From positions 1-64,000 of the forward strand of contig NZ_JAVSNJ010000001.1 in the NCBI RefSeq assembly GCF_032144095.1: a DNA stretch of 64,000 nucleotides. The letters are read 5' to 3'. The notes beneath the pieces were generated by a model that worked only from the letters and a program-made list of their open reading frames with translations, was not told the DNA's origin and did not search any database. Shown piece by piece: positions 31,717 to 40,203 of this stretch. Both the position numbers and the translations under genes were made by a program. This DNA comes from Sphaerochaeta sp032144095. Lineage in GTDB: Bacteria > Spirochaetota > Spirochaetia > Sphaerochaetales > Sphaerochaetaceae. Each line of letters begins with the position of its first letter. Positions within the stretch are counted from its first letter, which is position 1.

Positions 31717-32424
31717 ATGGGCCAGAAAGTTAATCCGATCGGACTCCGTCTTGGAGTCAACAAGACCTGGAAATCCAAGTGGTATGTGGATCCCAGGGAG
31801 TATGCGGACACACTGCATGAAGATCTGAAGCTGAGAAAGGCTTTGATCGAATGCCCTGAAGTCCAGGGTGCTGAGATTTCGGATGTGGAAATCATCCGGA
31901 AGCCACAGCGCATTACTATCGTGATCACAACCAGCCGCCCTGGCATCATTATTGGTAGCAAGGGTGCAAACGTTGAGAAGCTCGGGACCAGACTCCAGAA
32001 GCTTACCAACAAGAAGGTTCAGATCAAGATCAAGGAGATCAAGAAACCTGAGGCCGATGCCCAGCTGATCGCCGCCAACGTTGCCAAGCAGCTTGTATCT
32101 CGCGGATCCTTCCGCAGAGCTATGAAGATGGCTGTTACCAAGGCAATGCAGAGTGGTGCACAGGGTGTCAAGATCAGATGTTCTGGTCGTATCGGTGGCG
32201 CTGAGATCGCTCGCTCCGAGTGGGTCAAGGAAGGTCGTGTACCTCTCCATACCCTCCGAAGCGATATTGATTATGGATTCACGACTGCGAACACTTCCTT
32301 CGGCGCCATTGGCGTTAAGGTTTGGGTATTCAATGGCGAGATCTATGATCGTTCAGTCAAAGAAGATGCTGGTGGACTTGTAAGGAAACCCGTTAAGTCC
32401 GAAGGCATTGAGACAAGGAGTTAG
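31717..32424 (+). CDS. rpsC: 30S ribosomal protein S3
   Basis: This mRNA-entry protein (235 aa) has an N-terminal KH domain (PGIIIGSKGANVEKLG, the GxxG loop reading GSKG) and a C-terminal domain with GRIGGAEIARSEW. It starts MGQKVNPIGLRLGV immediately after the rplV stop, so translation is coupled. A 6-bp gap leads to rplP. Confidence 0.96.
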   Translation: MGQKVNPIGLRLGVNKTWKSKWYVDPREYADTLHEDLKLRKALIECPEVQGAEISDVEIIRKPQRITIVITTSRPGIIIGSKGANVEKLGTRLQKLTNKKVQIKIKEIKKPEADAQLIAANVAKQLVSRGSFRRAMKMAVTKAMQSGAQGVKIRCSGRIGGAEIARSEWVKEGRVPLHTLRSDIDYGFTTANTSFGAIGVKVWVFNGEIYDRSVKEDAGGLVRKPVKSEGIETRS

Positions 32425-32430
32425 TAGGCC

Positions 32431-32847
32431 ATGCTTAGTCCAAAGAGAGTAAAGTATAGAAAGAAGCAGCGTGGAACCACTGATGGTGTAGCACACCGTG
32501 GCATAACAATCGCGTTTGGTGATTTTGCTTTGTTGGCCCTTGAGCCCAAGTGGATCACAAACCGCCAGATTGAAGCCGCTCGTATTGCCATGACCCGTCA
32601 CATTAAGCGTGGTGGTAAGGTCTGGATCAGGATTTTCCCTGACATGCCCTATACCAAGAAGCCCGCTGAAACAAGACAGGGTAAAGGTAAGGGTGCACCG
32701 GAAGGTTGGGTTGCCGTTGTCAAGACAGGTGCCGTCATGTTTGAGATGGGCGGTGTAGATGAGGCGTTGGCTCGTGAGGCTCTTACCCTTGCAGCTTCAA
32801 AACTCCCGATCAAGACGAAATTCGTTGTCAGAAGGGAAGTGGAGTGA
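32431..32847 (+). CDS. rplP: 50S ribosomal protein L16
   Basis: This protein is near the A-site tRNA (138 aa). It starts MLSPKRVKYRKKQRGT and contains IEAARIAMTRHIKRGGKVWIRIFPD and the glycine-rich MGKGKG-like TRQGKGKGAPEGWVA, where this family binds 23S rRNA. Spacing to rpmC is 4 bp. Confidence 0.96.
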   Translation: MLSPKRVKYRKKQRGTTDGVAHRGITIAFGDFALLALEPKWITNRQIEAARIAMTRHIKRGGKVWIRIFPDMPYTKKPAETRQGKGKGAPEGWVAVVKTGAVMFEMGGVDEALAREALTLAASKLPIKTKFVVRREVE

Positions 32848-32851
32848 GATT

Positions 32852-33058
32852 ATGAAAAATTCATACAAAGATTTGACCCTTGACGAACTGGTTGCAAAAA
32901 AGGAAGCCCTTCATAAGGAGCATCTCAACCTTCGCATGGGAAGAGTACTCGGACATGTAGAAAATCCGCTTGCTGTTCGTACGATCAGGAGGAACATCGC
33001 TCGCGTGAACACCCTCATCCACGAATATGCCCTCGGAATTCGGAAAGCGGCTAACTAA
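32852..33058 (+). CDS. rpmC: 50S ribosomal protein L29
   Basis: This is a small helical hairpin protein at the tunnel exit (68 aa). It starts MKNSYKDLTLDELVAKKEAL and contains the conserved helix around VRTIRRNIARVNTLIHE. The frame is open upstream into rplP, but ATG 32852 with GGAGTGAG ahead is the family start. Confidence 0.94.
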   Translation: MKNSYKDLTLDELVAKKEALHKEHLNLRMGRVLGHVENPLAVRTIRRNIARVNTLIHEYALGIRKAAN

Positions 33059-33073
33059 GGGAGCGCGATTTAG

Positions 33074-33325
33074 ATGGAAGCTAATAAGAAAAGTTTTACT
33101 GGACAGGTGGTCAGCGACAAGATGGAAAAGACTATCGTCGTATCCATTGCAACAAGAAGGCTGCACCCACTGTACAAGAAGTATGTGACTACCACTAAAA
33201 AGGTTAAGGCACATGATGAAAACAACGAGGCCAATATCGGTGATACAGTACGTGTTACCGAATGCCGCCACATCAGCAAAGACAAGTGCTGGCGTCTCGT
33301 TCAGATTGTCGAGCGTGCTCGGTAA
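33074..33325 (+). CDS. rpsQ: 30S ribosomal protein S17
   Basis: This is a primary 16S rRNA-binding OB-fold protein (83 aa). It contains GQVVSDKMEKTIVVSI and a C-terminal ECRHISKDKCWRLVQIVERA. AAGGGAG lies upstream of ATG 33074. It is 14 bp ahead of rplN. Confidence 0.95.
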   Translation: MEANKKSFTGQVVSDKMEKTIVVSIATRRLHPLYKKYVTTTKKVKAHDENNEANIGDTVRVTECRHISKDKCWRLVQIVERAR

Positions 33326-33339
33326 ACAGGAGAGACGTT

Positions 33340-33705
33340 ATGGTACAGATGCAGAGTTATTTGAATGTTGCGGACAATAGTGGAGCCAAGAAGGTACAGT
33401 GTATTAAGGTTCTTGGTGGTAGTCACCGTTATGTTGCCGGAGTCGGTGACATCATCGTGGTTGCTGTTAAGCAGTCACTGCCCAATGGGTCCATTAAGAA
33501 GGGTGACGTCATGAAAGCCGTCATTGTTCGGACAAAGAAGGAATACCGCAGACCTGACGGTACCTATATCAGGTTCGATGATAACGCATGTGTTATTATC
33601 GATGCCAACAATAACCCGCGCGGCAAGCGTATCTTCGGACCAGTAGCAAGAGAGCTCAGAGAGCGCTACATGAAGATCGTTTCACTCGCGCCGGAAGTGT
33701 TGTAG
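33340..33705 (+). CDS. rplN: 50S ribosomal protein L14
   Basis: This 121-aa protein contacts 16S rRNA at an intersubunit bridge. It starts MVQMQSYLNVADNSGAKKVQ and ends in the conserved RELRERYMKIVSLAPEVL. The frame is open from 33262 inside rpsQ, but ATG 33340, with AGGAGAG ahead, is the family start. Confidence 0.96.
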   Translation: MVQMQSYLNVADNSGAKKVQCIKVLGGSHRYVAGVGDIIVVAVKQSLPNGSIKKGDVMKAVIVRTKKEYRRPDGTYIRFDDNACVIIDANNNPRGKRIFGPVARELRERYMKIVSLAPEVL

Positions 33706-33717
33706 GAGTGTGTGCAC

Positions 33718-34023
33718 ATGAAGCTTAAGAAGAACGACACCGTAAAGATTCTTGCTGGAAAAGACAAAGGTAAGACTGGTAAGATCGTAAAGGTAGACCG
33801 TGAAAGTGAGAGGGTCGTCGTCCAGGGTGCAAACATGGTCAAAAAAACCATGAAGAAGAAAAACCCCCAGGATAAGGGCGGCATCATGGAAATTGAGGCA
33901 CCGATCCATGTATCCAATTTGGCATTCGTCACCTCAAAAGGCGTTGCAACCAGGATCGGTTACAAGTTCGATGAGAACGGTAACAAAGTCCGCTTTGCTA
34001 AAAAAACCGGGGAAGTGATCTAA
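33718..34023 (+). CDS. rplX: 50S ribosomal protein L24
   Basis: This KOW-domain protein (101 aa) starts 50S assembly. The KOW signature is VKILAGKDKGKTGKIVKV. A GTG at 33712 would add two residues, but ATG 33718 has the better spacing (9 nt) to AGGAG. The stop overlaps the rplE start by one base (TAATG). Confidence 0.94.
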   Translation: MKLKKNDTVKILAGKDKGKTGKIVKVDRESERVVVQGANMVKKTMKKKNPQDKGGIMEIEAPIHVSNLAFVTSKGVATRIGYKFDENGNKVRFAKKTGEVI

Positions 34024-34574
34024 TGGAAAAGTTCATACCTAATTTCAAGACAAAATATCTTGAGAGTGTAGCCCCGGCTCTTTTTACCGAACTTGGCTAT
34101 ACCTCAACAATGCAGGTACCTACCCTGGAGAAGATCGTCGTCAGCGTTGGCGTCGGTGAAGCAATTGTAAACAAGAAGCTTCTCGATGCTTCCGTCAAGG
34201 AACTCGAGCAAATCACCGGTCAGCATGTGCTGAAGACCAAGGCCAGAAAGTCCATCGCTAACTTTAAGGTTCGTGAAGGGCAGGAAATTGGAGCCATGGT
34301 CACTCTCCGCGGTGATAACATGTGGATCTTCCTGGAAAGGCTGGTCAGCATTGCTCTTCCCCGTGTCAAGGACTTTAAAGGTGTTAAGGCTAACGCTTTT
34401 GATGGACATGGAAACTACTCCCTCGGAATTACCGAGCAGATTATTTTCCCTGAAATTGACTTCGACAAGATCGAGCGTGTCAGCGGCTTGAATATTGCCA
34501 TTGTGACGACCGCTAAGTCCGATGAAGAAGGCTTTGCCCTGCTACAGAAGCTTGGCATGCCCTTCAGCAAATAA
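34023..34574 (+). CDS. rplE: 50S ribosomal protein L5
   Basis: This is a 5S rRNA-binding protein of the central protuberance (183 aa). It contains the conserved VGVGEAIVNKKLLDASVKELEQITGQ region, KTKARKSIANFKVREGQEIG and a C-terminal IVTTAKSDEEGFALLQKLGMPF. The TAATG junction with rplX couples their translation. Confidence 0.96.
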   Translation: MEKFIPNFKTKYLESVAPALFTELGYTSTMQVPTLEKIVVSVGVGEAIVNKKLLDASVKELEQITGQHVLKTKARKSIANFKVREGQEIGAMVTLRGDNMWIFLERLVSIALPRVKDFKGVKANAFDGHGNYSLGITEQIIFPEIDFDKIERVSGLNIAIVTTAKSDEEGFALLQKLGMPFSK

Positions 34575-34587
34575 GGGGTAGAGACAG

Positions 34588-34773
34588 ATGGCAAAAAAAT
34601 CAATGATCGTTAAGGCAAACAGAGTGCCTAAGTTCAGTTCCCGGCAAGTCAACCGCTGCAGAATTTGCGGCAGACCCCGTGGCTATATGCGCCAGTTCGA
34701 GATGTGCAGGATCTGCTTCCGCAAATTGGCTAGTGAAGGCCAGATTCCTGGTGTTACCAAATCTAGTTGGTAG
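34588..34773 (+). CDS. rpsN: 30S ribosomal protein S14, zinc-binding type
   Basis: This is the short C+ form of S14 (61 aa) with two CxxC pairs (NRCRICGRPRGY and FEMCRICFRKLA) that bind one zinc ion. It is complete, ending GVTKSSW. It lies between rplE and rpsH, the standard spc order. Confidence 0.96.
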   Translation: MAKKSMIVKANRVPKFSSRQVNRCRICGRPRGYMRQFEMCRICFRKLASEGQIPGVTKSSW

Positions 34774-34782
34774 GAGAGAAAA

Positions 34783-35181
34783 ATGGCTGTAAGTGATCCA
34801 GTTGCTGATATGCTGACAAAAATCAGAAATGCTAGCCTAGCTAAGCATGAGAAAGTAGATATTTCCACTTCAAAGATGAAGCTTCAGATTGTGAAGATTC
34901 TGAAAAATGAAGGGTACGTCAAGAATTTCAAGAAAGTAACCAAAGATGGAATCTCTTTCATCCGCGTCTTCTTGAAGTATGACGACAATCAGAGTCCTGT
35001 ACTCCATGGCATTACACGTGTGTCTACTCCCGGTCGCCGGGTGTATACCGGTTATCGTGACATGCCCCGTGTGTACAACGGACATGGCGTCGTAGTAGTC
35101 TCCACTTCTACAGGTATCATTACCGGTAAGAAGGCTACTGAGAATAAGGTCGGTGGCGAACTGATCTGCACGATATGGTAA
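34783..35181 (+). CDS. rpsH: 30S ribosomal protein S8
   Basis: This 132-aa protein binds the central domain of 16S rRNA and, in E. coli, represses the spc operon at the rplE start. It starts MAVSDPVADMLTKIRNA and has the C-terminal GVVVVSTSTGIITGKKA. It is 11 bp ahead of rplF. Confidence 0.96.
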   Translation: MAVSDPVADMLTKIRNASLAKHEKVDISTSKMKLQIVKILKNEGYVKNFKKVTKDGISFIRVFLKYDDNQSPVLHGITRVSTPGRRVYTGYRDMPRVYNGHGVVVVSTSTGIITGKKATENKVGGELICTIW

Positions 35182-35192
35182 GGTGGTAAAGA

Positions 35193-35738
35193 ATGTCCAG
35201 AATTGGAAAATTGCCAATCGTAGTACCTGCAGGGGTTAAAGTTGCCGTTGCCGATGGTGTTGTCATGGTTGAAGGTCCTAAGGGGAAACTCAGTTGCTCC
35301 TATAGGCCTGAGGTTGTGATTGATAACAAGGGTACCCAAATAACGGTTGCCCCTGTGGATGCATCCAAGGCAGCCAATAGCTATCAGGGCTTGTACCGAC
35401 AGCTGGTCAGCAACATGGTTATTGGGGTTTCCAAAGGTTACTCCAAGACTTTGATCATCAACGGTGTTGGATATCGAGCCGAACTGAAAGGCAAGGCTCT
35501 GACACTCAACCTCGGGTATTCTACTTTGATCGAATTTGTGGTTCCTGAAGGGATTACGGCCACTCTTGATGGACCTACCAAGGTTACAATCAGTGGAATC
35601 GATAAGCAACTTGTTGGTCAGACTTGTGCTGAAATCCGCTCACTGCGTGGTCCAGAACCATACAAGGGCAAGGGAATTCGGTATGATAATGAAGTAATCC
35701 GTCGTAAAGCCGGCAAGTCCGCTTCTGCAAAGAAATAG
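35193..35738 (+). CDS. rplF: 50S ribosomal protein L6
   Basis: This is a two-lobe protein near the factor-binding site (181 aa). It starts MSRIGKLPIVVPAGVKV and has the conserved C-terminal IRSLRGPEPYKGKGIRYDNEVIRRKAGKS region. It is tightly packed between rpsH and rplR. Confidence 0.96.
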   Translation: MSRIGKLPIVVPAGVKVAVADGVVMVEGPKGKLSCSYRPEVVIDNKGTQITVAPVDASKAANSYQGLYRQLVSNMVIGVSKGYSKTLIINGVGYRAELKGKALTLNLGYSTLIEFVVPEGITATLDGPTKVTISGIDKQLVGQTCAEIRSLRGPEPYKGKGIRYDNEVIRRKAGKSASAKK

Positions 35739-35754
35739 TGGGTAGGTAATAGAG

Positions 35755-36114
35755 ATGAATAGAGTTATCGATAAGAGAAGAAAGCTTGCACGTCGTAAGC
35801 ACCATATTCGAAAGAGAATCACCGGTACTGTTAGCAGGCCGAGGATGAGTGTGTTTCGCAGCAACACCCACATGTATGTTCAGGTCATTGACGATGTAGC
35901 TGGTGCAACCTTGATTGCAGCTAGCACTGTTGAAAGTGAACTGAAAGGCTTGAAAAACAATGTTGAAGATGCAGCAAAGCTTGGTGAACTCATTGGAAAG
36001 AGAATGCTTGAGAAGAATATTGACACTTGTGTATTCGATCGTAACGGCTACCTTTTCCACGGGATCGTCAAGAGCATTGCAGACGGCGCCCGCAAAGCCG
36101 GCGTAAAGTTCTAG
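35755..36114 (+). CDS. rplR: 50S ribosomal protein L18
   Basis: This 5S rRNA-binding protein (119 aa) carries the basic N-terminus RRKLARRKHHIRKRI, SRPRMSVFRSNTHMYVQVID, and ends FDRNGYLFHGIVKSIADGARKAG. An imperfect ribosome site (GGTAATAGAG) precedes ATG 35755. rpsE follows after 9 bp. Confidence 0.95.
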   Translation: MNRVIDKRRKLARRKHHIRKRITGTVSRPRMSVFRSNTHMYVQVIDDVAGATLIAASTVESELKGLKNNVEDAAKLGELIGKRMLEKNIDTCVFDRNGYLFHGIVKSIADGARKAGVKF

Positions 36115-36123
36115 GGGGAAACT

Positions 36124-36636
36124 GTGGAAAGATCTAGAGTAAGAGATAAAGACAAGAGCGATGGTTATGTTGAAAAACTGATCAAGCTGAACCGTGTCGC
36201 CAAAGTAGTTAAGGGTGGTAGAAGGTTCTCTTTCTCAGCCCTGGTTGTTGTTGGCGATCAGAAAGGCAAGGTTGGGTATGGCTTTGGTAAGGCAAATGAT
36301 GTAACCGAAGCTATCCGAAAGGCTGTCGATCGTGCCAAGGTAAACATGATTGCAATTCCTATGAAGAGGACTTCAATTCCTCACGAAATCGTAGGCAATT
36401 TCAAGAGTGCAAGCGTCCTTTTCCGCCCCGCAGTTCCTGGTACCGGTGTTATCGCCGGCGGTCCTGTGCGTGCAATCTGTGAAGCTTGTGGTATTACTGA
36501 CATCCTGAGCAAGTCCCTCGGTTCCAAGAACTCAATCAACACCGTTAAGGCCGCTTTTGATGGACTCGAGCATCTTTTTGATGCAAAGAGCATAGCAAAG
36601 AACAGGGGCAAATCCCTGAGCGAGATGTGGGGTTAA
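36124..36636 (+). CDS. rpsE: 30S ribosomal protein S5
   Basis: This 170-aa protein, near the mRNA entry channel, acts in fidelity. It uses a GTG start with GGGGG just upstream. It contains RVAKVVKGGRRFSFSALVVVGD and the conserved PGTGVIAGGPVRAICEACGI region. rpmD follows at 4 bp. Confidence 0.96.
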   Translation: MERSRVRDKDKSDGYVEKLIKLNRVAKVVKGGRRFSFSALVVVGDQKGKVGYGFGKANDVTEAIRKAVDRAKVNMIAIPMKRTSIPHEIVGNFKSASVLFRPAVPGTGVIAGGPVRAICEACGITDILSKSLGSKNSINTVKAAFDGLEHLFDAKSIAKNRGKSLSEMWG

Positions 36637-36640
36637 GACG

Positions 36641-36829
36641 ATGGCTGATGTAAAGAAGATCAAAGTTACCCTAGTGAAGAGTGTTGCAAGTACCCTTCCT
36701 GTACAGCGCAAAACTGTTAAGGCTCTTGGGCTTGGCAAGATTTCTAGCTCGGTGGTACACGATGCCACACCCTCCACACTTGGGATGGTTCGTGTCGTAT
36801 CACACCTTGTGAAAGTCGAGGAGATGTAA
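36641..36829 (+). CDS. rpmD: 50S ribosomal protein L30
   Basis: This small protein (62 aa) has the L30 pattern KIKVTLVKSVASTLPVQRKTVKALGLGKI and the C-terminal VRVVSHLVKVEE. One base separates its stop from the rplO start, and it follows rpsE closely. Confidence 0.94.
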   Translation: MADVKKIKVTLVKSVASTLPVQRKTVKALGLGKISSSVVHDATPSTLGMVRVVSHLVKVEEM

Positions 36830-36830
36830 G

Positions 36831-37262
36831 ATGGGTCAGATTAAAGCACCAATTGGTGCTACTACCAAGAAGACTATCGTAGGTCGCGGAAACGCCTCTA
36901 AGGGTCGCTCCTGTGGTAGAGGTCATGATGGGCAGAACTCCCGTTCAGGTGGTGGTGTCCGTCTTGGTTTTGAAGGTGGGCAGAACCCTTTGTATCGCCG
37001 TGTCGCGCGCAGAGGTTTCTCTAATAGTAAGTTCAAACAGGAGTATGCAGTTGTATCCCTCGATGTTCTTTCCGCCAACTTCGAAGATGGTGATGTGGTT
37101 ACCCTTGATGCCCTTAAGGACATCGGTGTGGTGAAAGGTCATGATGTTCAGGCGAAAATCCTGAGCAATGGTGAGCTTTCCAAAAAGGTGATCATTGATG
37201 GATTGAAGGTTTCCGCAAGCGCAATCGAAAAGATTACTGCTGCGGGTGGCGAAATCAGATAA
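36831..37262 (+). CDS. rplO: 50S ribosomal protein L15
   Basis: This late-assembly 23S rRNA-binding protein (143 aa) has a long basic glycine-rich N-terminus (GRGNASKGRSCGRGHDGQ and GGVRLGFEGGQNPLYRR). It ends in a folded domain with VSASAIEKITAAGGEI. It directly precedes secY, as in most bacteria. Confidence 0.95.
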   Translation: MGQIKAPIGATTKKTIVGRGNASKGRSCGRGHDGQNSRSGGGVRLGFEGGQNPLYRRVARRGFSNSKFKQEYAVVSLDVLSANFEDGDVVTLDALKDIGVVKGHDVQAKILSNGELSKKVIIDGLKVSASAIEKITAAGGEIR

Positions 37263-37276
37263 CAAAGAAGGGCTCT

Positions 37277-38593
37277 ATGGCAAACTCCTTAGTTGAGATG
37301 TATAGAATTAAGGATCTTCGGAAGAAGATATTCATTACCCTGGGCCTGCTGATCGCCAGCAGGGTCGGGACAGTGATACCCATTCCAGGGATTGATCCTC
37401 AAGTTCTGAAACTGTATTTTCTTTCACAGAGTAATAGTTCCAACATCGGACTCACAGAGTATTTGAACTTTTTCTCCGGCGGCGCTTTTTCCAACTTCTC
37501 CTTGTTTATGCTTGGTGTCATGCCCTATATCAGCACGCAGATCATTCTGCAGCTGTTGATGCTGGTCATGCCTTCGCTGAAGAAGTTGGCTCAGGATCCG
37601 TCAGGCCATAAGAAGATCCAGCAGTATACCAGATATGGTACGATCCTCGTATGTCTGATTCAGTCATATGTGATCACCATTTATGCAAACTCCATCCCAG
37701 GAGTGATGACCATCGGTAAGGTTCCCTTTACCCTGATGGCCATGCTTACGGTTACCGCAGGTTCCATGCTTTTGATTTGGCTCGGCAACAAGATCACCCA
37801 GTGGGGTATCGGAAACGGTATCAGCCTGTTGATCTTCGCCGGTATTGTGGCAAGAATCCCCTCGGCAATGTCAACCCTGTTCAAGAATGTCTCCGCAGGC
37901 GTCCTGAACCCGATTGTAGTCCTTGTGGTTTTTGTTATGTTTATTGTGGTCGTGGCGCTTGTCGTCTATGAAGAGCAGGGTGTGAGAAAGATTCCCGTGA
38001 ACTACGCTAAGCGTGTGGTAGGCCGAAAGATGTATGGTGCCCAGAGTACCTATATCCCCTTCAAGGTCAACCCCTCAGGCGTTATTCCTGTAATCTTTGC
38101 TTCTGCATTGCTCTCATTCCCGCTGCAGATTGCGACTACGTTGGGACCAGAGGTAAGGTGGCTTGCTGCCTTTTCCAATTGGCTTAATCCACAGGGTGCC
38201 CCCTATCTGTTTATCTACACCCTGTTGATCATAGCGTTTGCTTTCTTCTATACCCAGGTGTCTTTGAACCCGGTTGAGATGGCCAAGCAGATTCGTGAGA
38301 ATGGTGGTTCCGTACCTGGTGTCCGGTCCGAAAAGCTGGAAGAGTACCTGACAAGGGTTCTCAACCGCATAGTTCTCCCTGGCTCTGTTTTCTTGGCTTT
38401 CATCGCCCTGATCCCTACGCTGGTACAGAAGTTCTTTAACTTCCCTTCGTCGGTTGCTATGTTGTTCGGTGGAACGTCCCTCCTGATCTTGGTAGGCGTT
38501 GACCTGGACACCATGAGACAGATAGAAGGTGTTATGAAAATGCACCACTACGATGGGTTCAGTGTGGGTAGCAAGAAGTCAAAACACATTTAG
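37277..38593 (+). CDS. secY: preprotein translocase subunit SecY
   Basis: This is the channel-forming core of the Sec translocon (438 aa) with ten membrane segments. Plug and pore features are visible, for example IPIPGIDP near the N-terminus and LNFFSGGAFSNFSLFMLGVMPYI. The cytoplasmic loop region VNPSGVIPVIFASALLSFP and the C-terminal YDGFSVGSKKSKHI are also typical. It works with SecE encoded at 14568. The adk, map and infA genes that often follow secY are absent; rpmJ comes 16 bp later. Confidence 0.96.
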   Translation: MANSLVEMYRIKDLRKKIFITLGLLIASRVGTVIPIPGIDPQVLKLYFLSQSNSSNIGLTEYLNFFSGGAFSNFSLFMLGVMPYISTQIILQLLMLVMPSLKKLAQDPSGHKKIQQYTRYGTILVCLIQSYVITIYANSIPGVMTIGKVPFTLMAMLTVTAGSMLLIWLGNKITQWGIGNGISLLIFAGIVARIPSAMSTLFKNVSAGVLNPIVVLVVFVMFIVVVALVVYEEQGVRKIPVNYAKRVVGRKMYGAQSTYIPFKVNPSGVIPVIFASALLSFPLQIATTLGPEVRWLAAFSNWLNPQGAPYLFIYTLLIIAFAFFYTQVSLNPVEMAKQIRENGGSVPGVRSEKLEEYLTRVLNRIVLPGSVFLAFIALIPTLVQKFFNFPSSVAMLFGGTSLLILVGVDLDTMRQIEGVMKMHHYDGFSVGSKKSKHI

Positions 38594-38609
38594 GCTTAGG
38601 AGCTAGAAC

Positions 38610-38723
38610 ATGAAAGTAAGAGCAAGTGTCAAACCGATTTGTGACAAGTGCAAAGTAGTCAGACGGAATGGGGTTGTCCGCATCATATGTGAAAATCCCA
38701 AGCACAAGCAGAGACAGAGATAA
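38610..38723 (+). CDS. rpmJ: 50S ribosomal protein L36
   Basis: This 37-aa protein has one zinc knuckle, KPICDKCKVVRRNGVVRIIC, followed by ENPKHKQRQR, where C11, C14, C27 and H32 would bind zinc. AGGAG lies 8 bp before ATG 38610. It follows secY and precedes rpsM in the alpha-operon part of the array. Confidence 0.95.
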   Translation: MKVRASVKPICDKCKVVRRNGVVRIICENPKHKQRQR

Positions 38724-38776
38724 CAGGGTTCGGCGCAAGCCTTCCAACTCTATAAGAGAAATTCAGGAGGCCATGA

Positions 38777-39142
38777 ATGGCGAGAATTGCAGGTGTAGAT
38801 TTGCCGAACAAGGCAGCTAAAATTGCCTTGACCTATATTTACGGTATCGGCAGGGTTTCAGCGGTTGATATTTGCGAAAAGACGAGCATCAACCCTGATA
38901 CGAACATCAACACCCTTTCCAATGATGACCTTGCGTTACTTCGTAAGGTCATTGAGGAAGAGTACAAGGTTGAGGGACGTCTGAGAACAGAAGTCGCTCT
39001 AAATATTAAGCGCCTTATGGACATTGGTTGCTACCGCGGCCTTCGTCATCGTAAGGGTCTTCCCGTACGCGGTCAGAGGACTAAGACCAATGCCCGTACT
39101 CGCAAGGGTAAGAAGAAGACCGTTGCGTCTAAGAAGAAATAA
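38777..39142 (+). CDS. rpsM: 30S ribosomal protein S13
   Basis: This head protein (121 aa) contacts P-site tRNA and L5. It starts MARIAGVDLPNKAAKIALTY and has the conserved GCYRGLRHRKGLPVRGQRTK and NARTRKGKKKTV tail. AGGAGG lies just upstream of the start. rpsK is 14 bp downstream. Confidence 0.96.
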   Translation: MARIAGVDLPNKAAKIALTYIYGIGRVSAVDICEKTSINPDTNINTLSNDDLALLRKVIEEEYKVEGRLRTEVALNIKRLMDIGCYRGLRHRKGLPVRGQRTKTNARTRKGKKKTVASKKK

Positions 39143-39156
39143 GGAGCAGGTAATAA

Positions 39157-39534
39157 ATGGCTAAAACTAAACGTAAAGTGAAGAAAACGGTATATGAAGG
39201 AAACGTCTATATTCAGGCGACTTTCAATAATACCATTGTCACTGTTACCGATCTGAATGGTAATGCAGTGTCCTGGGCCAGCGCAGGCGGCCTTGGATTC
39301 CGTGGAGCCAAGAAGTCCACTCCTTATGCAGCACAGACCACCGCTGAGAAAGCAGCCAAGGCTGCTATGGATTCCGGACTTCAGGAAGTGAACGTGTTTG
39401 TGAAGGGGCCCGGTGTCGGACGTGAGAGTGCTATTCGTACTTTGGGCGTTCTTGGGTTGAAGGTCCGGTCTATCCGTGACGTTACACCCATCCCGCACAA
39501 TGGATGCAGACCTCGTAAGAGTAGACGAGTCTGA
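39157..39534 (+). CDS. rpsK: 30S ribosomal protein S11
   Basis: This 125-aa platform protein next to the mRNA exit has VYIQATFNNTIVTVTDLNGN and the conserved KGPGVGRESAIRTLG. The C-terminus DVTPIPHNGCRPRKSRRV is standard. AAGGAG precedes ATG 39157. rpsD follows after 18 bp. Confidence 0.96.
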   Translation: MAKTKRKVKKTVYEGNVYIQATFNNTIVTVTDLNGNAVSWASAGGLGFRGAKKSTPYAAQTTAEKAAKAAMDSGLQEVNVFVKGPGVGRESAIRTLGVLGLKVRSIRDVTPIPHNGCRPRKSRRV

Positions 39535-39552
39535 TGAGGAGCTAGAGGACAA

Positions 39553-40194
39553 ATGGCAAGATACACAGGACCTAAATGCAGATATTGTAGGGCCGAGAGG
39601 ACTAAGTTGTTCCTTAAGGGCGAAAGATGTCATTCCGGCAAATGTCCGATGAATGATCCCAAAGCTACTGGACTTCCTGGAAAGGACCCCCGGGCCCGTG
39701 CCAAGAAACCAACCAACTATGGTCTTCAGCTTCGTGAGAAGCAGAAGCTCAAGAGAACTTATTGCATGCTTGAGAAACAGTTCAAGCTGACCTTTGACGA
39801 AGCTGTCAGAATCCCTGGAAAGACTGGTGAAAACCTCATCATGTTGCTTGAGTGCAGACTTGACAACGTGGTATTCCGCTTGCATTTCGCAAGCAGTCGT
39901 AGCCAGGCCGCCCAGCTCATTAACCATGGACACGTTCTGGTAAATGGCAAGCGCGTTGACATCCCTTCCTACCGCCTGAAGCCCAGTGACGTTGTCTCTG
40001 TAGGCCCACACGGACAGAAGATGCTTACGATTAAGGAAAATCTGAAGGAATACACCAAGTCCGGAGTCTACCAGTGGTTGACCTTGGATGCGGATGCCAT
40101 GAAGGGTACCTTCGTAGCTGTTCCCAGAAGAAGTGAAGTCACCGAACTCGAAAAGATTAACGAGCAGCTGGTGGTCGAGTTGTATTCCAGATAA
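39553..40194 (+). CDS. rpsD: 30S ribosomal protein S4, zinc-binding type
   Basis: This primary 16S rRNA-binding and fidelity protein (213 aa) carries an N-terminal zinc knuckle with four Cys (C9, C12, C26 and C31) and an S4 RNA-binding domain (about 98-160: MLLECRLDNVVFRL, LINHGHVLVNGKRVDIPS). In E. coli S4 represses the alpha operon. It is located between rpsK and rpoA. Confidence 0.96.
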   Translation: MARYTGPKCRYCRAERTKLFLKGERCHSGKCPMNDPKATGLPGKDPRARAKKPTNYGLQLREKQKLKRTYCMLEKQFKLTFDEAVRIPGKTGENLIMLLECRLDNVVFRLHFASSRSQAAQLINHGHVLVNGKRVDIPSYRLKPSDVVSVGPHGQKMLTIKENLKEYTKSGVYQWLTLDADAMKGTFVAVPRRSEVTELEKINEQLVVELYSR

Positions 40195-40203
40195 GGAGTA
40201 ACC